Below, piece after piece: positions 25,138-34,112 of a stretch of DNA of 40,633 bases. The DNA comes from Nitrosovibrio sp. Nv4 (GTDB lineage Bacteria > Pseudomonadota > Alphaproteobacteria > Acetobacterales > Acetobacteraceae), in assembly GCA_943330455.2 (NCBI GenBank), contig CALQHT020000013.1, positions 1 to 40,633 on the forward strand, in the 5' to 3' direction. Position 1 is the stretch's first letter. Every line of letters starts with the position of its first letter. The notes under the pieces are model-generated. The model had not been told where the DNA came from. It made no database searches and saw nothing but the letters and a program-made list of their open reading frames with translations. A program made the translations under genes and the position numbers.

Positions 25138-26511
25138 ATGAGTGCCCGGATCCTGATCGTCGACGATGTGCCTGCCAACACGCGGCTTCTCGAAGCCAAG
25201 CTGTCGGCGGAGTACTATCAGGTAGCCAGCGCCCCGGATGGGTTCGAGGCGCTGAAGAAGGCCCGCGACTGGCAGCCCGATCTGATCCTGCTGGACGTCA
25301 TGATGCCTGGCATGGACGGGTATGAGTGCTGCCGAAAGCTGAAAGAGGCCCCCGCGACCCTGCATATCCCCGTGGTGATGGTGACCGCGCTGGGAGAGCC
25401 GAGCGAACGGCTGCGAGGGCTGGAGGCGGGGGCGGACGATTTTCTGACGAAGCCCGTGGATTACGACACCCTGCGGGCGCGTGTCCGCAGCCTGGTCCGC
25501 TTGAAGCGCCTGCTGGACGAATCCCGGGCCCGCGGGGAAACCGCTCGTGCGCTTGGACTGGCGGGAGATTTCCTGCCCGCCCCTTCGGTTGCCGGCGCCA
25601 ACGCGCTGATCGTGGACGACTGGGATTTGGGTGCACGCACCATTCAGGACGCGCTGGCCCGGGATGGCATCCTCCCGGTCGTGGTGCGGACCGAGGCGGA
25701 AGCCATGGCGAAGAGTGCCGCCGGCGCTTTCGACCTGATCGTGGTGAGCATGTCGCTCGCCGACGAAGATCCCCTGCACCTGATCTCCAGCTTGCGCGCG
25801 TCCGACAGGACCCACGACACGCCGATGCTGCTGATCGCGGAACCCGAGGAACGGGAGAGGATCCTGCGCGGCTTCGAACTGGGGGCCAGCGATTGGCTGA
25901 CCTTGCCGGTAGACGAAAACGAATTGCGGGCGCGGGCGCGCAACCAGGTGCGACGGAAATTCTACCAGGACAGGCTGCGGGCAGACCTTGGCACCGCCCT
26001 GGAAATGGCTCTGATCGACCCCCTAACCGGCCTCTACAACCAGCGCTATCTCCGCCGCCACCTGCTCGGCCTTATCGAGAACGGGCCGACCCGCGATCTT
26101 GCCGTCCTGATGATCGACATCGACCACTTCAAGTCGGTCAATGACCGGTTCGGCCATGCCACCGGCGATGAGGCATTGCGCATGGTCGCGGCCAGTCTGC
26201 GAGCCAACACGCGGGTGTTCGACTCGGTTGCCCGCTATGGTGGCGAGGAATTTGTTGTCGTCATGCCGGGTGGCGACATCGAAGATGCCGTCGCCGCCGC
26301 GGAACGGCTCCGTGTGGCCGCCGAGACGATCGAATTACCGGTCCCATTCGGCGGCACGACACACCTGACGATCAGTGTCGGCGTGGCGTGCTCGACCGGT
26401 GCCGCCGCCACGGTTGAAACCATGCTGCTGGCGGCCGATCAGGCGCTGTACGAAGCCAAGCGTGCTGGGCGCAACCGGGTCGCGGTCGCGCCGGTCACCG
26501 CAACTACTTGA
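25138..26511 (+). CDS. pleD: PleD-type response regulator diguanylate cyclase (REC-REC-GGDEF)
   Basis: A 457-residue soluble cyclase that makes c-di-GMP when phosphorylated. REC1 (1-120) has the acid pair Asp9-Asp10, phospho-acceptor Asp53 ([11 protein letters not shown]), Thr83 and Lys105. REC2 (about 155-270) is degenerate, with Ser204 at the acceptor position, just as in Caulobacter PleD where it serves dimerisation. The output domain has GGEEF at 368-372 and a product-inhibition site RVFD at 359-362. In many Alphaproteobacteria divK precedes it, but none is here. It is convergent with rpmG and the coding ends overlap by 8 bp. A 9-bp direct repeat ACGGCCGGT (25088-25096, 25104-25112) lies upstream. 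Confidence 0.95.
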   Translation: MSARILIVDDVPANTRLLEAKLSAEYYQVASAPDGFEALKKARDWQPDLILLDVMMPGMDGYECCRKLKEAPATLHIPVVMVTALGEPSERLRGLEAGADDFLTKPVDYDTLRARVRSLVRLKRLLDESRARGETARALGLAGDFLPAPSVAGANALIVDDWDLGARTIQDALARDGILPVVVRTEAEAMAKSAAGAFDLIVVSMSLADEDPLHLISSLRASDRTHDTPMLLIAEPEERERILRGFELGASDWLTLPVDENELRARARNQVRRKFYQDRLRADLGTALEMALIDPLTGLYNQRYLRRHLLGLIENGPTRDLAVLMIDIDHFKSVNDRFGHATGDEALRMVAASLRANTRVFDSVARYGGEEFVVVMPGGDIEDAVAAAERLRVAAETIELPVPFGGTTHLTISVGVACSTGAAATVETMLLAADQALYEAKRAGRNRVAVAPVTATT

Positions 26512-26671
26512 TTTTGGCTTCCTTGAACGGGACGTGCTTGCGGACGACGGGGTCGTATTTCCGCATCTCCAGCTTGCCCGTCTGGGCACGAGCGTTCTTT
26601 TTCGTCACGTAGAAAAACCCGGTGTCGGCCGTTGACACGAGCTTGATCTGGACGGTGTTTGACTTGGCCAT
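26504..26671 (-). CDS. rpmG: 50S ribosomal protein L33
   Basis: A 55-residue large-subunit protein ([18 protein letters not shown] at the start, [10 protein letters not shown] at the end). It is the alphaproteobacterial, Cys-free form without zinc ligands. Length is exact for the family. The start at 26671 is the family start; the open frame upstream is not protein-like. It lies on the opposite strand to pleD and their 3' ends overlap by 8 bp, so no terminator separates them. The pleD-rpmG neighbourhood is seen in other Alphaproteobacteria. Confidence 0.97.
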   Translation of the reverse strand: MAKSNTVQIKLVSTADTGFFYVTKKNARAQTGKLEMRKYDPVVRKHVPFKEAKIK

Positions 26672-26917
26672 GGCCTGATCCTTGAATGCGCGGGACGGTG
26701 TATGCCACGCGAGGCGATTGAGGCCGAGGAAAATGCGCATGAAGGGCGCCAGGGTCAAGTGTTGATACCGGGGAGCGTCTCGGCCGGGCCGGTCCGTGGC
26801 CGTCAACGGCCGGCAAACCCGCACGGAGCTTCCTGGACTGCCAGACGAAGGCGTGCCGCTGGCGTGGACACGGCCGGAATCCTCCGCCCGCGAAATCCTC
26901 GATAACAGGAGCCTGAG

Positions 26918-27586
26918 ATGACGATCCCGCTGCCCGGTCAGGACGACCTGCGCCGCCTGCTGTATACGCCCGTGGTGTCTGACGTGCTGGACAGCTTCGG
27001 GCTGATGCGCCAGGCGCTGCGGCCTTTCGTGCGGCCGCTGGACGATACGTTGGTCCTATTCGGGCGAGCGCGCACCGGCCGTTATGAGACTCTGACCGCT
27101 CCATCCAACTCCGCCAACCCGTATGAGTTGGAGATGGACCTGATCGATGGGCTGCTGCCAGGGGAGGTCGCGGTCCTGGCCTGCAACGGCCCGACCGACT
27201 GGGTGGCGCCGTGGGGGGAGTTGCTGGCGACCGCGGCCCGAGCCCGCGGCGCGGCGGGCTGCGTCACCGATGGGCTGGTGCGCGATGTCGGCCGCATCCG
27301 GGCGATGGGGTTTCCGGTCTTCCACGGTGGCATCGGCCCCCTGGACACGCGCAACCGGGCGGAGATGGTCGAGAAAGATACCGTGGTGGAGATCGCCGGC
27401 GCTCGGATCGCGCCCGGTGACTGGATTTTGGGCGATGTCGATGGCGTGGTGGTTATCCCCGCCGATCGGGCGGAGGCCGTGTTCCGCGCCGCGTTGGACA
27501 AGATTGCGGCTGAGGACACCACCCGCGCCGAACTGGAAGCCGGCGACAGCTTGCGCGCGGTCTTTGCTCGACACGGGGTCCTGTAG
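26918..27586 (+). CDS. RraA family protein (aldolase/decarboxylase-like)
   Basis: A 222-residue soluble protein of the RraA fold. The family site is seen as [13 protein letters not shown] followed by [14 protein letters not shown], where the Arg-Asp pair binds metal and 2-oxoacid in 4-hydroxy-4-methyl-2-oxoglutarate/oxaloacetate aldolases. [18 protein letters not shown] near residue 170 is also a signature. Family members include HMG aldolases, oxaloacetate decarboxylases and RNase E inhibitors; the first two are likelier for a stand-alone gene in this class. A 5' CAGGAGCCTGAG supplies the ribosome binding site. It is alone, flanked by rpmG and an untranslated region. Confidence 0.9.
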   Translation: MTIPLPGQDDLRRLLYTPVVSDVLDSFGLMRQALRPFVRPLDDTLVLFGRARTGRYETLTAPSNSANPYELEMDLIDGLLPGEVAVLACNGPTDWVAPWGELLATAARARGAAGCVTDGLVRDVGRIRAMGFPVFHGGIGPLDTRNRAEMVEKDTVVEIAGARIAPGDWILGDVDGVVVIPADRAEAVFRAALDKIAAEDTTRAELEAGDSLRAVFARHGVL

Positions 27587-28125
27587 GTGGTCGTTGCAGG
27601 TTTTTGGATAGTTTCGGCTCGCGGTCTGGATATGTGCCGGTGCATGGCGACGGCTTCTTGTGCGGGAGGCGAGACTCAGGAGGCTTGTCCTCAGGCGGGT
27701 TTGCGCGTTGGCTCGGGCCGGGTGGGGACGTTACGCTGGGCGGTTTTCGCACCATCATGAACAGATGCCGTCGTGATCAGGGGATTTCCGGAGATCCATC
27801 GCCGAAATGGCGCTCGCAGGACGGCATATCCGTTCGGCCAGGGTCCGCACCGGTTTGGTGCTTATGAGCGGAGTTCCCAGATGGACACGCAGGCCGATTT
27901 ATGGCGGAGGCAGCCTCTTAATGTGGATGTGGAACGTTCGAGGCGCCGGCGAAAGTGGCACGAAAACCTTGCAGAAGGGGTGGCGGTCGCCGGTCGATGC
28001 GACTAAAGTTGTTGCAACGACGCCGCGAATCGGCAGACACCGTGCCATGACCGCAAATGTGCGGCCTGGACACGATCTTCTTGGGGGCGTCGCGCCGTTA
28101 AGCCGCGAACCAGCAAGGAGCAATC
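27587..28125. other. 539-bp intergenic region upstream of HU
   Basis: No gene is recognisable. Short open frames exist on both strands but show no motif and no ribosome binding site. A ribosome binding site AAGGAG lies at its right end before the HU gene. Given how highly HU is expressed, the promoter is probably here, but I cannot name its boxes. Confidence 0.5.
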
Positions 28126-28395
28126 ATGTCAAAAGCCTTCATCGCAGAGGTCATCCGGAATTCAGCGGAACTGACCGGCGCGGCCGCAAATCGTGCCGCT
28201 GGCGACTTGATGGAAGCCATCGTCAAGGAGCTGAAGAAGTCGGGCAAGTTTACGCTGCCGAGCTTCGGGACGTTTACGGTGCGGAAGACGAAGGCGCGCA
28301 AGGGGCTCAATCCGCGCACCGGCGAGGCCATCAAGGTGAAGGCGGGCAAGACGGTCCGCTTCAAGGCCTCCCCGACGTTGAAAAAGGCGGTCTGA
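28126..28395 (+). CDS. HU family DNA-binding protein
   Basis: An 89-residue nucleoid protein that bends DNA. It has the N-terminal helical dimer part (MSKAFIAEVIRNSAELTG), GKFTLPSFGTFTV near residue 47 and the flexible DNA-binding arm with KARKGLNPRTGEAIKV around residues 56-71, including the Pro that intercalates. Length is exact for HU. AAGGAG upstream of the ATG is a clear ribosome binding site. It is followed 28 bp later by an MFS gene on the same strand. The family also has IHF, but the ends match HU better. Confidence 0.93.
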   Translation: MSKAFIAEVIRNSAELTGAAANRAAGDLMEAIVKELKKSGKFTLPSFGTFTVRKTKARKGLNPRTGEAIKVKAGKTVRFKASPTLKKAV

Positions 28396-28423
28396 TCTCA
28401 CTTTCGACAGGGCTTGCGGCCGA

Positions 28424-29827
28424 ATGCCAATCCGGTATCCGGTCGTGAGCCTGCGTGTTTCGCCCGGCCTGGGTGTTCTGATCGTCGGACTTGGCACTGT
28501 GGTGGTGCCGTTCGACTCCTCGGTCAATGTCGCGTTTCCCCATATTATCCGCGCCTTCGATCTGCCGATCCCGGCCATCCAGTGGGTCGTCATTGCTTAT
28601 ACGCTGACCTATGCGGCTCTGACGCTCGTGTTCGGGCGCATTGGGGACATGCTGGGGTATCGCCGGATTTTCCTGATCGGCAGCGCCTGGAGCATGGTTG
28701 CGTTCGTCCTGTGCGGGGCGGCGCCGTCCTATCCATGGCTGCTGGCGGCTCGGGTGATGCAAGGCGTGGGCGCGGCCTTGTCGCTCAGTTGCGGCCCGGC
28801 GCTGGCCACCAGCCTCTATCCCGAGCAGGATCGCGCCCGCGTGCTCGGCCTTTATACGATGGTGTTCGGGATTGGCGGTGCCATCGGGCCGGTGATTGCC
28901 GGACAGTTGGTGGAGGTTTGGGGCTGGTCGGCGGTGTTCTGGTTCCGCGCGCCCATCGCCTTGGCGGCGTTCCTGCTGACCTGGACCTTGCCGGCCTCGC
29001 CGCGGCACGGGTCGGCGCGGTTCGATGCTCCTGGAGCCGCGCTGCTGGTGGTGTGGATCAGCGCCATGCTGCTGACGTTGAACCAGTTGCAGCATCTCGG
29101 TCAGACCGCGGTCTGGTGCGTGCTGGCAGCGACGGTGACGGTCTCGGCCATTGCCGGGTTCATCATGCGGGAATTGCGGACGGCCCAGCCGATCATCGAT
29201 CTGCGCTATTTCCGCGATCCCGATTTCGCGCTGGTGAACGGGGCGCATGTCGCGCTGAACCTGGCCGGCTTCTCCATCATGCTGCTGGTGCCGTTCTATC
29301 TGGACCGGATCGGAGGCCTGTCCGTGCCGGTGGGCGGAATGGTGCTGGCGGCCTCGCCATTGGGGATCATGGTGTCGGCGCCGATCGCCGGGCGGTTGGC
29401 GTCACGGGTGGCGCCGAAGCGGCTGGCTCTGATGGGCGCAGGCCTGATGGCGCTGGCCCAGATGGCCATCGGTCTGGCGGGAGCGCCGGCCAACATCCCA
29501 CTGCTATGTCTGTCGATGTTTGCGCAAGGCTGCGGGATGGGGCTGTTCCAGGTGGCCTATTTCGACATCGCCACCGCGACGATCCCGCGAGAGGACAGAG
29601 GTGTCGCGGGCAGCCTGGTGATGATGACCCGCACGGTTGGTGTGGTCACGGCGGCCACGGTGCTGATGCTGTTCTTCCAGACCCTCCGCGACGGCGCGCT
29701 GGGTCGGGGCGTGCCGGCCGAGGCTGCATTTCTGATCGGCTTCCAGGGCGCCTTCCATATCGCGGCGGCGATCCCGGTGCTGGTTGTGTTGGCCGCCTTG
29801 CTGCGCGGGTGGGGACGTCGCGCTTGA
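28424..29827 (+). CDS. MFS transporter, DHA2 (EmrB/QacA-like)
   Basis: A 467-residue membrane exporter with around 14 hydrophobic segments. TM1 carries FDSSVNVAFPHIIRAF, the DHA2 pattern, and motif A is seen as GRIGDMLGYRRIF near residue 73. The motif C-like GIGGAIGPVIAG of antiporters is near residue 148. The start at 28424 lacks a strong ribosome binding site; 28451 GTG is possible. It is the third DHA2-type transporter in the window, though not closely alike to the other two. Substrate unknown. Confidence 0.87.
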   Translation: MPIRYPVVSLRVSPGLGVLIVGLGTVVVPFDSSVNVAFPHIIRAFDLPIPAIQWVVIAYTLTYAALTLVFGRIGDMLGYRRIFLIGSAWSMVAFVLCGAAPSYPWLLAARVMQGVGAALSLSCGPALATSLYPEQDRARVLGLYTMVFGIGGAIGPVIAGQLVEVWGWSAVFWFRAPIALAAFLLTWTLPASPRHGSARFDAPGAALLVVWISAMLLTLNQLQHLGQTAVWCVLAATVTVSAIAGFIMRELRTAQPIIDLRYFRDPDFALVNGAHVALNLAGFSIMLLVPFYLDRIGGLSVPVGGMVLAASPLGIMVSAPIAGRLASRVAPKRLALMGAGLMALAQMAIGLAGAPANIPLLCLSMFAQGCGMGLFQVAYFDIATATIPREDRGVAGSLVMMTRTVGVVTAATVLMLFFQTLRDGALGRGVPAEAAFLIGFQGAFHIAAAIPVLVVLAALLRGWGRRA

Positions 29828-29844
29828 CGTCGGTGGTGTCGATC

Positions 29845-29870
29845 CCTAGTTTAGCCCACGTCTAGCTAGG
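29845..29870. promoter_or_regulatory. Palindromic candidate operator before the toxin-antitoxin pair
   Basis: CCTAG (29845-29849) and CTAGG (29866-29870) are inverted, and CTAGCTAG at 29862-29869 is itself palindromic, in the 52-bp gap before the antitoxin gene. Also TTTAGCCCA and TATAGCCCCA form a loose direct repeat. Phd/YefM-type antitoxins usually repress their own promoter through such sites. The match is a visual one. Confidence 0.4.
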
Positions 29871-29879
29871 TATAGCCCC

Positions 29880-30128
29880 ATGAAGACAATCAACGTGCAT
29901 GAAGCCAAATCGACCCTGTCCGTGCTGCTCGCCGATGTCGAGCGTGGGGAGGAGGTGACGATTGCCCGCAACGGCACGCCGGTCGCCAAGCTGGTCCGCG
30001 TCACCCAGGCCCATCCGAGGGAGCCGGGCCTGTTGCGCAGCTTGCCTGGCTGGAAGGATTTCACCTTCGATCCGGAGATGTTCGCGCCGCTGACCGATGA
30101 GGAACTGGTGGCGGAAGGCTGGGAATGA
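29880..30128 (+). CDS. Antitoxin, Phd/YefM (VapB-type) family
   Basis: An 82-residue antitoxin. The N-terminal part has the Phd/YefM fold sequence INVHEAKSTLSVLLADVERG and IARNGTPVAKLV, which binds the operator. The C-terminal tail (residues 55-82, acidic with FDPEMFAPLTDEEL) should wrap the toxin. It overlaps the PIN toxin gene by 4 bp (ATGA), the typical coupling for type II pairs. It would autoregulate with the toxin through the palindrome just upstream. Confidence 0.93.
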   Translation: MKTINVHEAKSTLSVLLADVERGEEVTIARNGTPVAKLVRVTQAHPREPGLLRSLPGWKDFTFDPEMFAPLTDEELVAEGWE

Positions 30129-30517
30129 CGGTCGGCTATCTGGCCGACGCTTGCGCGCTGATCGTTTTCCTGGCCTCTCCCGACGCCGACCGCATCATGC
30201 CCAACGCGTCTCGGCTTATGCGGTCCGAGGACATCCGCGTGTCGCCGATCACGGTCTGGGAGATCACCCGGAAGGCCGCGCTGGGGAAACTGCCGGCGGT
30301 CTGGGACCCATATCCGTCGCTCAGCCTGTTGCTGCGCGCACAGGGCTATAGCGTCCAGCCGCTGGGGTGGGACGAGGCGGAGCAGGCCAACCGGCTGCCG
30401 GCGTTGCACAAGGACCCGATGGACCGGATGTTGATCGCGACGGCCTTGCGGCACGATCTGGCGATCCTGACCGATGATTCGGTGTTCGCAGGCTATGGGG
30501 TGACGACGATCTGGTAG
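30125..30517 (+). CDS. PIN-domain toxin (VapC family)
   Basis: A 130-residue ribonuclease toxin. The acidic residues of the PIN active site are visible: Asp in LADACALIVFL, Glu in ITVWEITRKAALG, and the Asp pair in KDPMDRMLIATAL, with LTDDSVF near the end. The first motif is ADACAL where many homologues have LDTHAL, a mild variation. Length is normal. It is coupled to the antitoxin by ATGA overlap. Targets of VapC toxins are tRNA or rRNA, but this one's target is unknown. Confidence 0.92.
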   Translation: MTVGYLADACALIVFLASPDADRIMPNASRLMRSEDIRVSPITVWEITRKAALGKLPAVWDPYPSLSLLLRAQGYSVQPLGWDEAEQANRLPALHKDPMDRMLIATALRHDLAILTDDSVFAGYGVTTIW

Positions 30518-30531
30518 GGAGGCAGCGGTCG

Positions 30532-31560
30532 TCACGGTTGGACGGTTCGGCTCTCCCACATCGCCCGCGCCTGTGCGACGCAAGCCGCCGGATCGTCCGC
30601 GCGTCCGGCCGCAAACAGAGCGACGGCAGTCGTCGCAATCACGACGGTTTCGGCGCCCGGATCGGACTGGATCCCTTGCCAGACGGCGACCATATCCGCC
30701 GGCGAAACACTGGTTGGCTTGTCGACACCCTCCAGCGCCGGCCAGACCGACTCTCCCGTTCGACTGTTGAGCACGAGGGGCTTGACCCCGGTCCATTCCG
30801 CCTCTCCGCCGCCGCCTTTTAGCACCGCGATGCGCCGGCCCAGGCGTTCGGCCACAGCCAGGTGCAGGACGATATAGGCGGGGTGGAAGACACCATCGAT
30901 CGACCCGGTCGCATTTGCCGGATCCAGCAAGCGTCCCACCGTATTCAGTGGTGATCTGAGCCCCAGAACGCCCCTCAGGGCCAGCAATGCCGCGATTTCG
31001 GGGCTGAGCGCTTCGATCGGCACGAACGCAAAGCCGATCGAGCCCAGACTCTGTTCGGCCGCGACCGCGGTGGTTGCTGGGGGGATCGCCAGCGCATCCA
31101 AAGCGTCGATCATCGGCTGGCGGCCGGGGCCGGCCGACGGGCCGTGCATCATGACCCTGACGCCATTGCGTGCGACCAGCAGCGCGGCCAGAAGGTACCA
31201 GGGCAAACCCCGGGTCCGACCGTCGGCGTAACTCGGCCAATCGAGGTCGACCGGTTGCGAAAAGCGCCATGGCAGGCAGGCGTGATCGCGGGCGGCCTCG
31301 ACCAAGCCCACGATTTCGTCGGCCGCCTCCCCGCGATAGCGCAGCAGCATCAGCATTGCGCCGACCTGTTCGCGCGTTGCCTCGCCGCGCAGCACCATAC
31401 CCAGGGCCAGACGCGCCTCGGCCCGCGTCAGGGATCGCGATCGGCCAGGGCCGCGGCCGAGAATGCGGATGAAGGGCGCGAAGTCGTGTGTGTCGGTGCT
31501 CGCACGGGGCGGGATTGCGGTCTGGTCGGCGGCTTCGGGAGCTGAATGTGCCTCTGTCAT
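30532..31560 (-). CDS. TrpD2/YbiB-like glycosyltransferase-fold protein
   Basis: A 342-residue protein of the anthranilate phosphoribosyltransferase-like superfamily. The helical N-terminal domain carries LTRAEARLALGMVLRGEAT and the C-terminal domain has GLRSPLNTVGRLLDP near residue 200 and AVLKGGGGEAEW near residue 244. TrpD normally has a KHGNR-type loop for PRPP; the corresponding part reads VMMHGPSAGPG, so normal anthranilate transferase chemistry is not expected. E. coli YbiB/TrpD2 binds nucleic acid, a role that may fit here. It lies downstream of parE on the same strand, separated by a REP pair. Confidence 0.82.
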   Translation of the reverse strand: MTEAHSAPEAADQTAIPPRASTDTHDFAPFIRILGRGPGRSRSLTRAEARLALGMVLRGEATREQVGAMLMLLRYRGEAADEIVGLVEAARDHACLPWRFSQPVDLDWPSYADGRTRGLPWYLLAALLVARNGVRVMMHGPSAGPGRQPMIDALDALAIPPATTAVAAEQSLGSIGFAFVPIEALSPEIAALLALRGVLGLRSPLNTVGRLLDPANATGSIDGVFHPAYIVLHLAVAERLGRRIAVLKGGGGEAEWTGVKPLVLNSRTGESVWPALEGVDKPTSVSPADMVAVWQGIQSDPGAETVVIATTAVALFAAGRADDPAACVAQARAMWESRTVQP

Positions 31561-31754
31561 GCCCTTGCCCTTGCCTCCGTCAGTGCGGCCGATGCGTCGG
31601 GCGCGGACCTGGGATCATATCGGTCAACCACGCAGGCGATTGCGGCGTCACAGTCGCTACTTGTCCGAGGCGATCTGGCCCGCCGCCGCCCAAGATCGGG
31701 CGATCAACCGGCAGCCGCACTCATACCAACAGCCCGAACCATCGATTTACCGCG

Positions 31755-31850
31755 TCCCCTTACCGTCATTGCCGGGCTCGACCCGGCAACCCGCGCTTCA
31801 ACGTCAGGGGGCAGGTTGCCGGATCAAGTCCGGCAATGACGGTAAGGGGA
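31755..31850. repeat. REP-type palindrome pair, 37-bp arms
   Basis: The arms 31755-31791 and 31814-31850 are inverted with 3 mismatches in 37 and begin TCCCCTTACCGTCATTGCCGG. The core is the same as in the repeat at 8255-8332. It lies in the 324-bp gap between parE (ends 31885) and the TrpD2-like gene (starts 31560), both on the minus strand. It could form a large hairpin that ends or stabilises the parE transcript. The remainder of the gap has no gene. Confidence 0.85.
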
Positions 31851-31884
31851 GGACGGTATCGGTCGGTGGTTAGAACTGGTGGCA

Positions 31885-33894
31885 TCACACATCCAGGTCT
31901 TCGACCGTCCTCGCCCGTTCCTGGATGAATTGAAAACGCAGTTCCGGCCGCCGCCCCATCAGGCTTTCCACCAAGGTGTTGGTCGCTGCCCGTTCCTCCG
32001 GCGCCGCGACCACTTTCAGCAGGGTCCGCCGAGCGGGATCCATTGTGGTTTCCTTGAGCTGCATGGGGGGCATTTCGCCGAGGCCCTTGAAGCGACTGAC
32101 CTCCACCTTGGTGTTGGCCTTGAACTCCCGCTTCATCTTGCGTTCCCGATCGGCGTCGTTCATCGCGTAGACGGATTTCGCCCCCTGGGTCAGGCGGTAC
32201 AGCGGCGGCTGCGCCAGGTAGACATTCCCGCGGCGGACCAGTTCGGGAAGTTCGCGATAGAAGAACGTCATCAGCAGGGACGCGATATGGGCGCCGTCCA
32301 CATCCGCGTCCGTCATGATGATGACGCGGCCGTAGCGCAGTTTAGCATGATCGAAGCGGTCGCCGACGCCGCAGCCGAGCGCCTCGATCAGGTCTTTAAG
32401 TTCCTGGTTTTGGCGCAACTTGTCGGCGGATGCGCTGGCGACGTTCAGGATTTTCCCGCGCAGGGGCAGCACCGCCTGGGTTTCCCGGTTGCGCGCCTGC
32501 TTGGCCGACCCGCCGGCGGAATCGCCCTCGACCAGGAAAATCTCGGTCTCGGCGGCATTTTCCCGAGAGCAATCGGTCAGCTTGCCGGGCAGGCGCAGGC
32601 GGCGGGTGGCCGATTTGCGAGGCGTGTCCTTGGCTTCCTTGCGGCGGATGCGCTCTTCCGCGCGTTCCACCACGAAGGTCAGCAGATTATCGGCCTGGCC
32701 CGGATCGGCCGCCATGAAATGGTCGAACCGGTCGCGCAAGGCGGTTTCGGTCAGGCGGGATGCCTCGGAACTGGTCAGCTTCTCCTTGGTCTGGCCTTGG
32801 AACTGCGGATCGCGCAGGAACAGCGACAGCTTACCCGCCATCGGCTCCAACACGTCGTCCGCGGTGATCTGAGCGGCGCGCCGGTTGCCCCGTTGTTCCC
32901 CCCAGGCGCGCAACCCCTTGATCAGCGCCGCCCGGAAGCCGGCTTCATGGGTGCCGCCCTGTGGCGTGGGGACGGTGTTGCAGTACGAATGCAGGAACCC
33001 GTCGGTTTCTTCCAGCCAGGAGACCGCCCATTCCAGCCGCCCGGTGGCTTCTCCCGGCAGATCCGCCTCGCCGGCCCAGATGGATGACAGCACGCGGGGC
33101 GTATCGCCGATATCGGCTTCCAGACTGTCCCGCAGGCCGCCCGGGAAATGCAGCACGGCTTCGGCGGGCGTCTCGTCCTTGCCGGATTTCAGCAGGGCCG
33201 GCGCGCAGTTCCAGCGGATTTCAACGCCGCGATACAGATAGGCCTTGGACCGGCACAGGCGGTAAAGCCGAGCGGGGGAGAATTGCAGGTCGCCAAAAAT
33301 CTCGGTGTCCGGCTTGAAGCGCATGGTGGTGCCGCGCCGGTTGTTGATCGGACCGGCATTGACCAGCTTGGTAGTGGGCTTGCCGCGGGCGTAGCTCTGT
33401 TTCCACAGCACGCGGTCGCGCGCCACCTCGACCTCCATCACCTCGGACAGCGCATTGACCACCGAACTGCCGACGCCGTGCAGGCCGCCGGAGGTCGCGT
33501 AGGCCTTGCCGCCGAACTTCCCGCCGGAATGCAGGGTGGTGAGGATCACCTCCAACGCGCTGAGATCCTTGAACTTCGGATGCGGATCGACGGGGATGCC
33601 GCGCCCGTTGTCGTGGATGGTCAGCCAGTTACCGGTTTCCAGAGTCACGTCGATGAAGCTGGCATGTCCGGCCACGGCTTCGTCCATGGCGTTGTCCAGC
33701 ACCTCGGCCGCCAGATGGTGCAGAGCGTTCTCGTCGGTGCCGCCGATATACATGCCGGGGCGGCGGCGCACGGGCTCCAGACCCTCCAGGACCTCGATGT
33801 CCTTGGCGGAGTAATCGGTATCCGGCTGTGTCACCGGCTTGCCGCGTTTGGGCGCGGACGGCTTGTCAGAACCTGGACCGAACAGATCGTTCAT
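31885..33894 (-). CDS. parE: DNA topoisomerase IV subunit B
   Basis: A 669-residue ATPase subunit that decatenates chromosomes together with ParC. The GHKL ATP site is seen as EVLDNAMDEAVAGH near residue 65, DNGRGIPVD near residue 95 and GGLHGVGSSVVNALS near residue 135. The TOPRIM site has IFLVEGDSAGGSAKQARNRE near residue 450 and MTDADVDGAHI near residue 525. The length and lack of the large GyrB insert favour ParE over GyrB. The start is the ATG 33894 (MNDLFGPGSD). A 15-bp tandem repeat lies 50 bp upstream. parC is not in the window. Confidence 0.93.
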   Translation of the reverse strand: MNDLFGPGSDKPSAPKRGKPVTQPDTDYSAKDIEVLEGLEPVRRRPGMYIGGTDENALHHLAAEVLDNAMDEAVAGHASFIDVTLETGNWLTIHDNGRGIPVDPHPKFKDLSALEVILTTLHSGGKFGGKAYATSGGLHGVGSSVVNALSEVMEVEVARDRVLWKQSYARGKPTTKLVNAGPINNRRGTTMRFKPDTEIFGDLQFSPARLYRLCRSKAYLYRGVEIRWNCAPALLKSGKDETPAEAVLHFPGGLRDSLEADIGDTPRVLSSIWAGEADLPGEATGRLEWAVSWLEETDGFLHSYCNTVPTPQGGTHEAGFRAALIKGLRAWGEQRGNRRAAQITADDVLEPMAGKLSLFLRDPQFQGQTKEKLTSSEASRLTETALRDRFDHFMAADPGQADNLLTFVVERAEERIRRKEAKDTPRKSATRRLRLPGKLTDCSRENAAETEIFLVEGDSAGGSAKQARNRETQAVLPLRGKILNVASASADKLRQNQELKDLIEALGCGVGDRFDHAKLRYGRVIIMTDADVDGAHIASLLMTFFYRELPELVRRGNVYLAQPPLYRLTQGAKSVYAMNDADRERKMKREFKANTKVEVSRFKGLGEMPPMQLKETTMDPARRTLLKVVAAPEERAATNTLVESLMGRRPELRFQFIQERARTVEDLDV

Positions 33895-33944
33895 GCTGTG
33901 TTCCCATCGCTGTCTCGCACCCTACAAGGGCGGCGGGAGTCTGA

Positions 33945-33980
33945 GCAACTGGAGTTTGGGCAACTGGAGTTTGGGCAACC
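33945..33980. repeat. 15-bp tandem repeat upstream of parE
   Basis: The unit GCAACTGGAGTTTGG is repeated 2.4 times in the gap between the large unknown gene and parE (33945-33959, 33960-33974, partial to 33980). It is in the probable 5' leader or promoter of parE. Copy number could vary by slippage. Confidence 0.7.
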
Positions 33981-34112
33981 GTGACGTTGGGGGTGGCGGC
34001 CCATACCGGCCAGATCGTGGACCTGACAGAGGGCCAGTCCCGTCGACCGGCTGGGTGAAGGCGGGCCGATCCGTGAATGGAGGGCTTGCGGGATGCTCCG
34101 GCCGGTTTCCGC

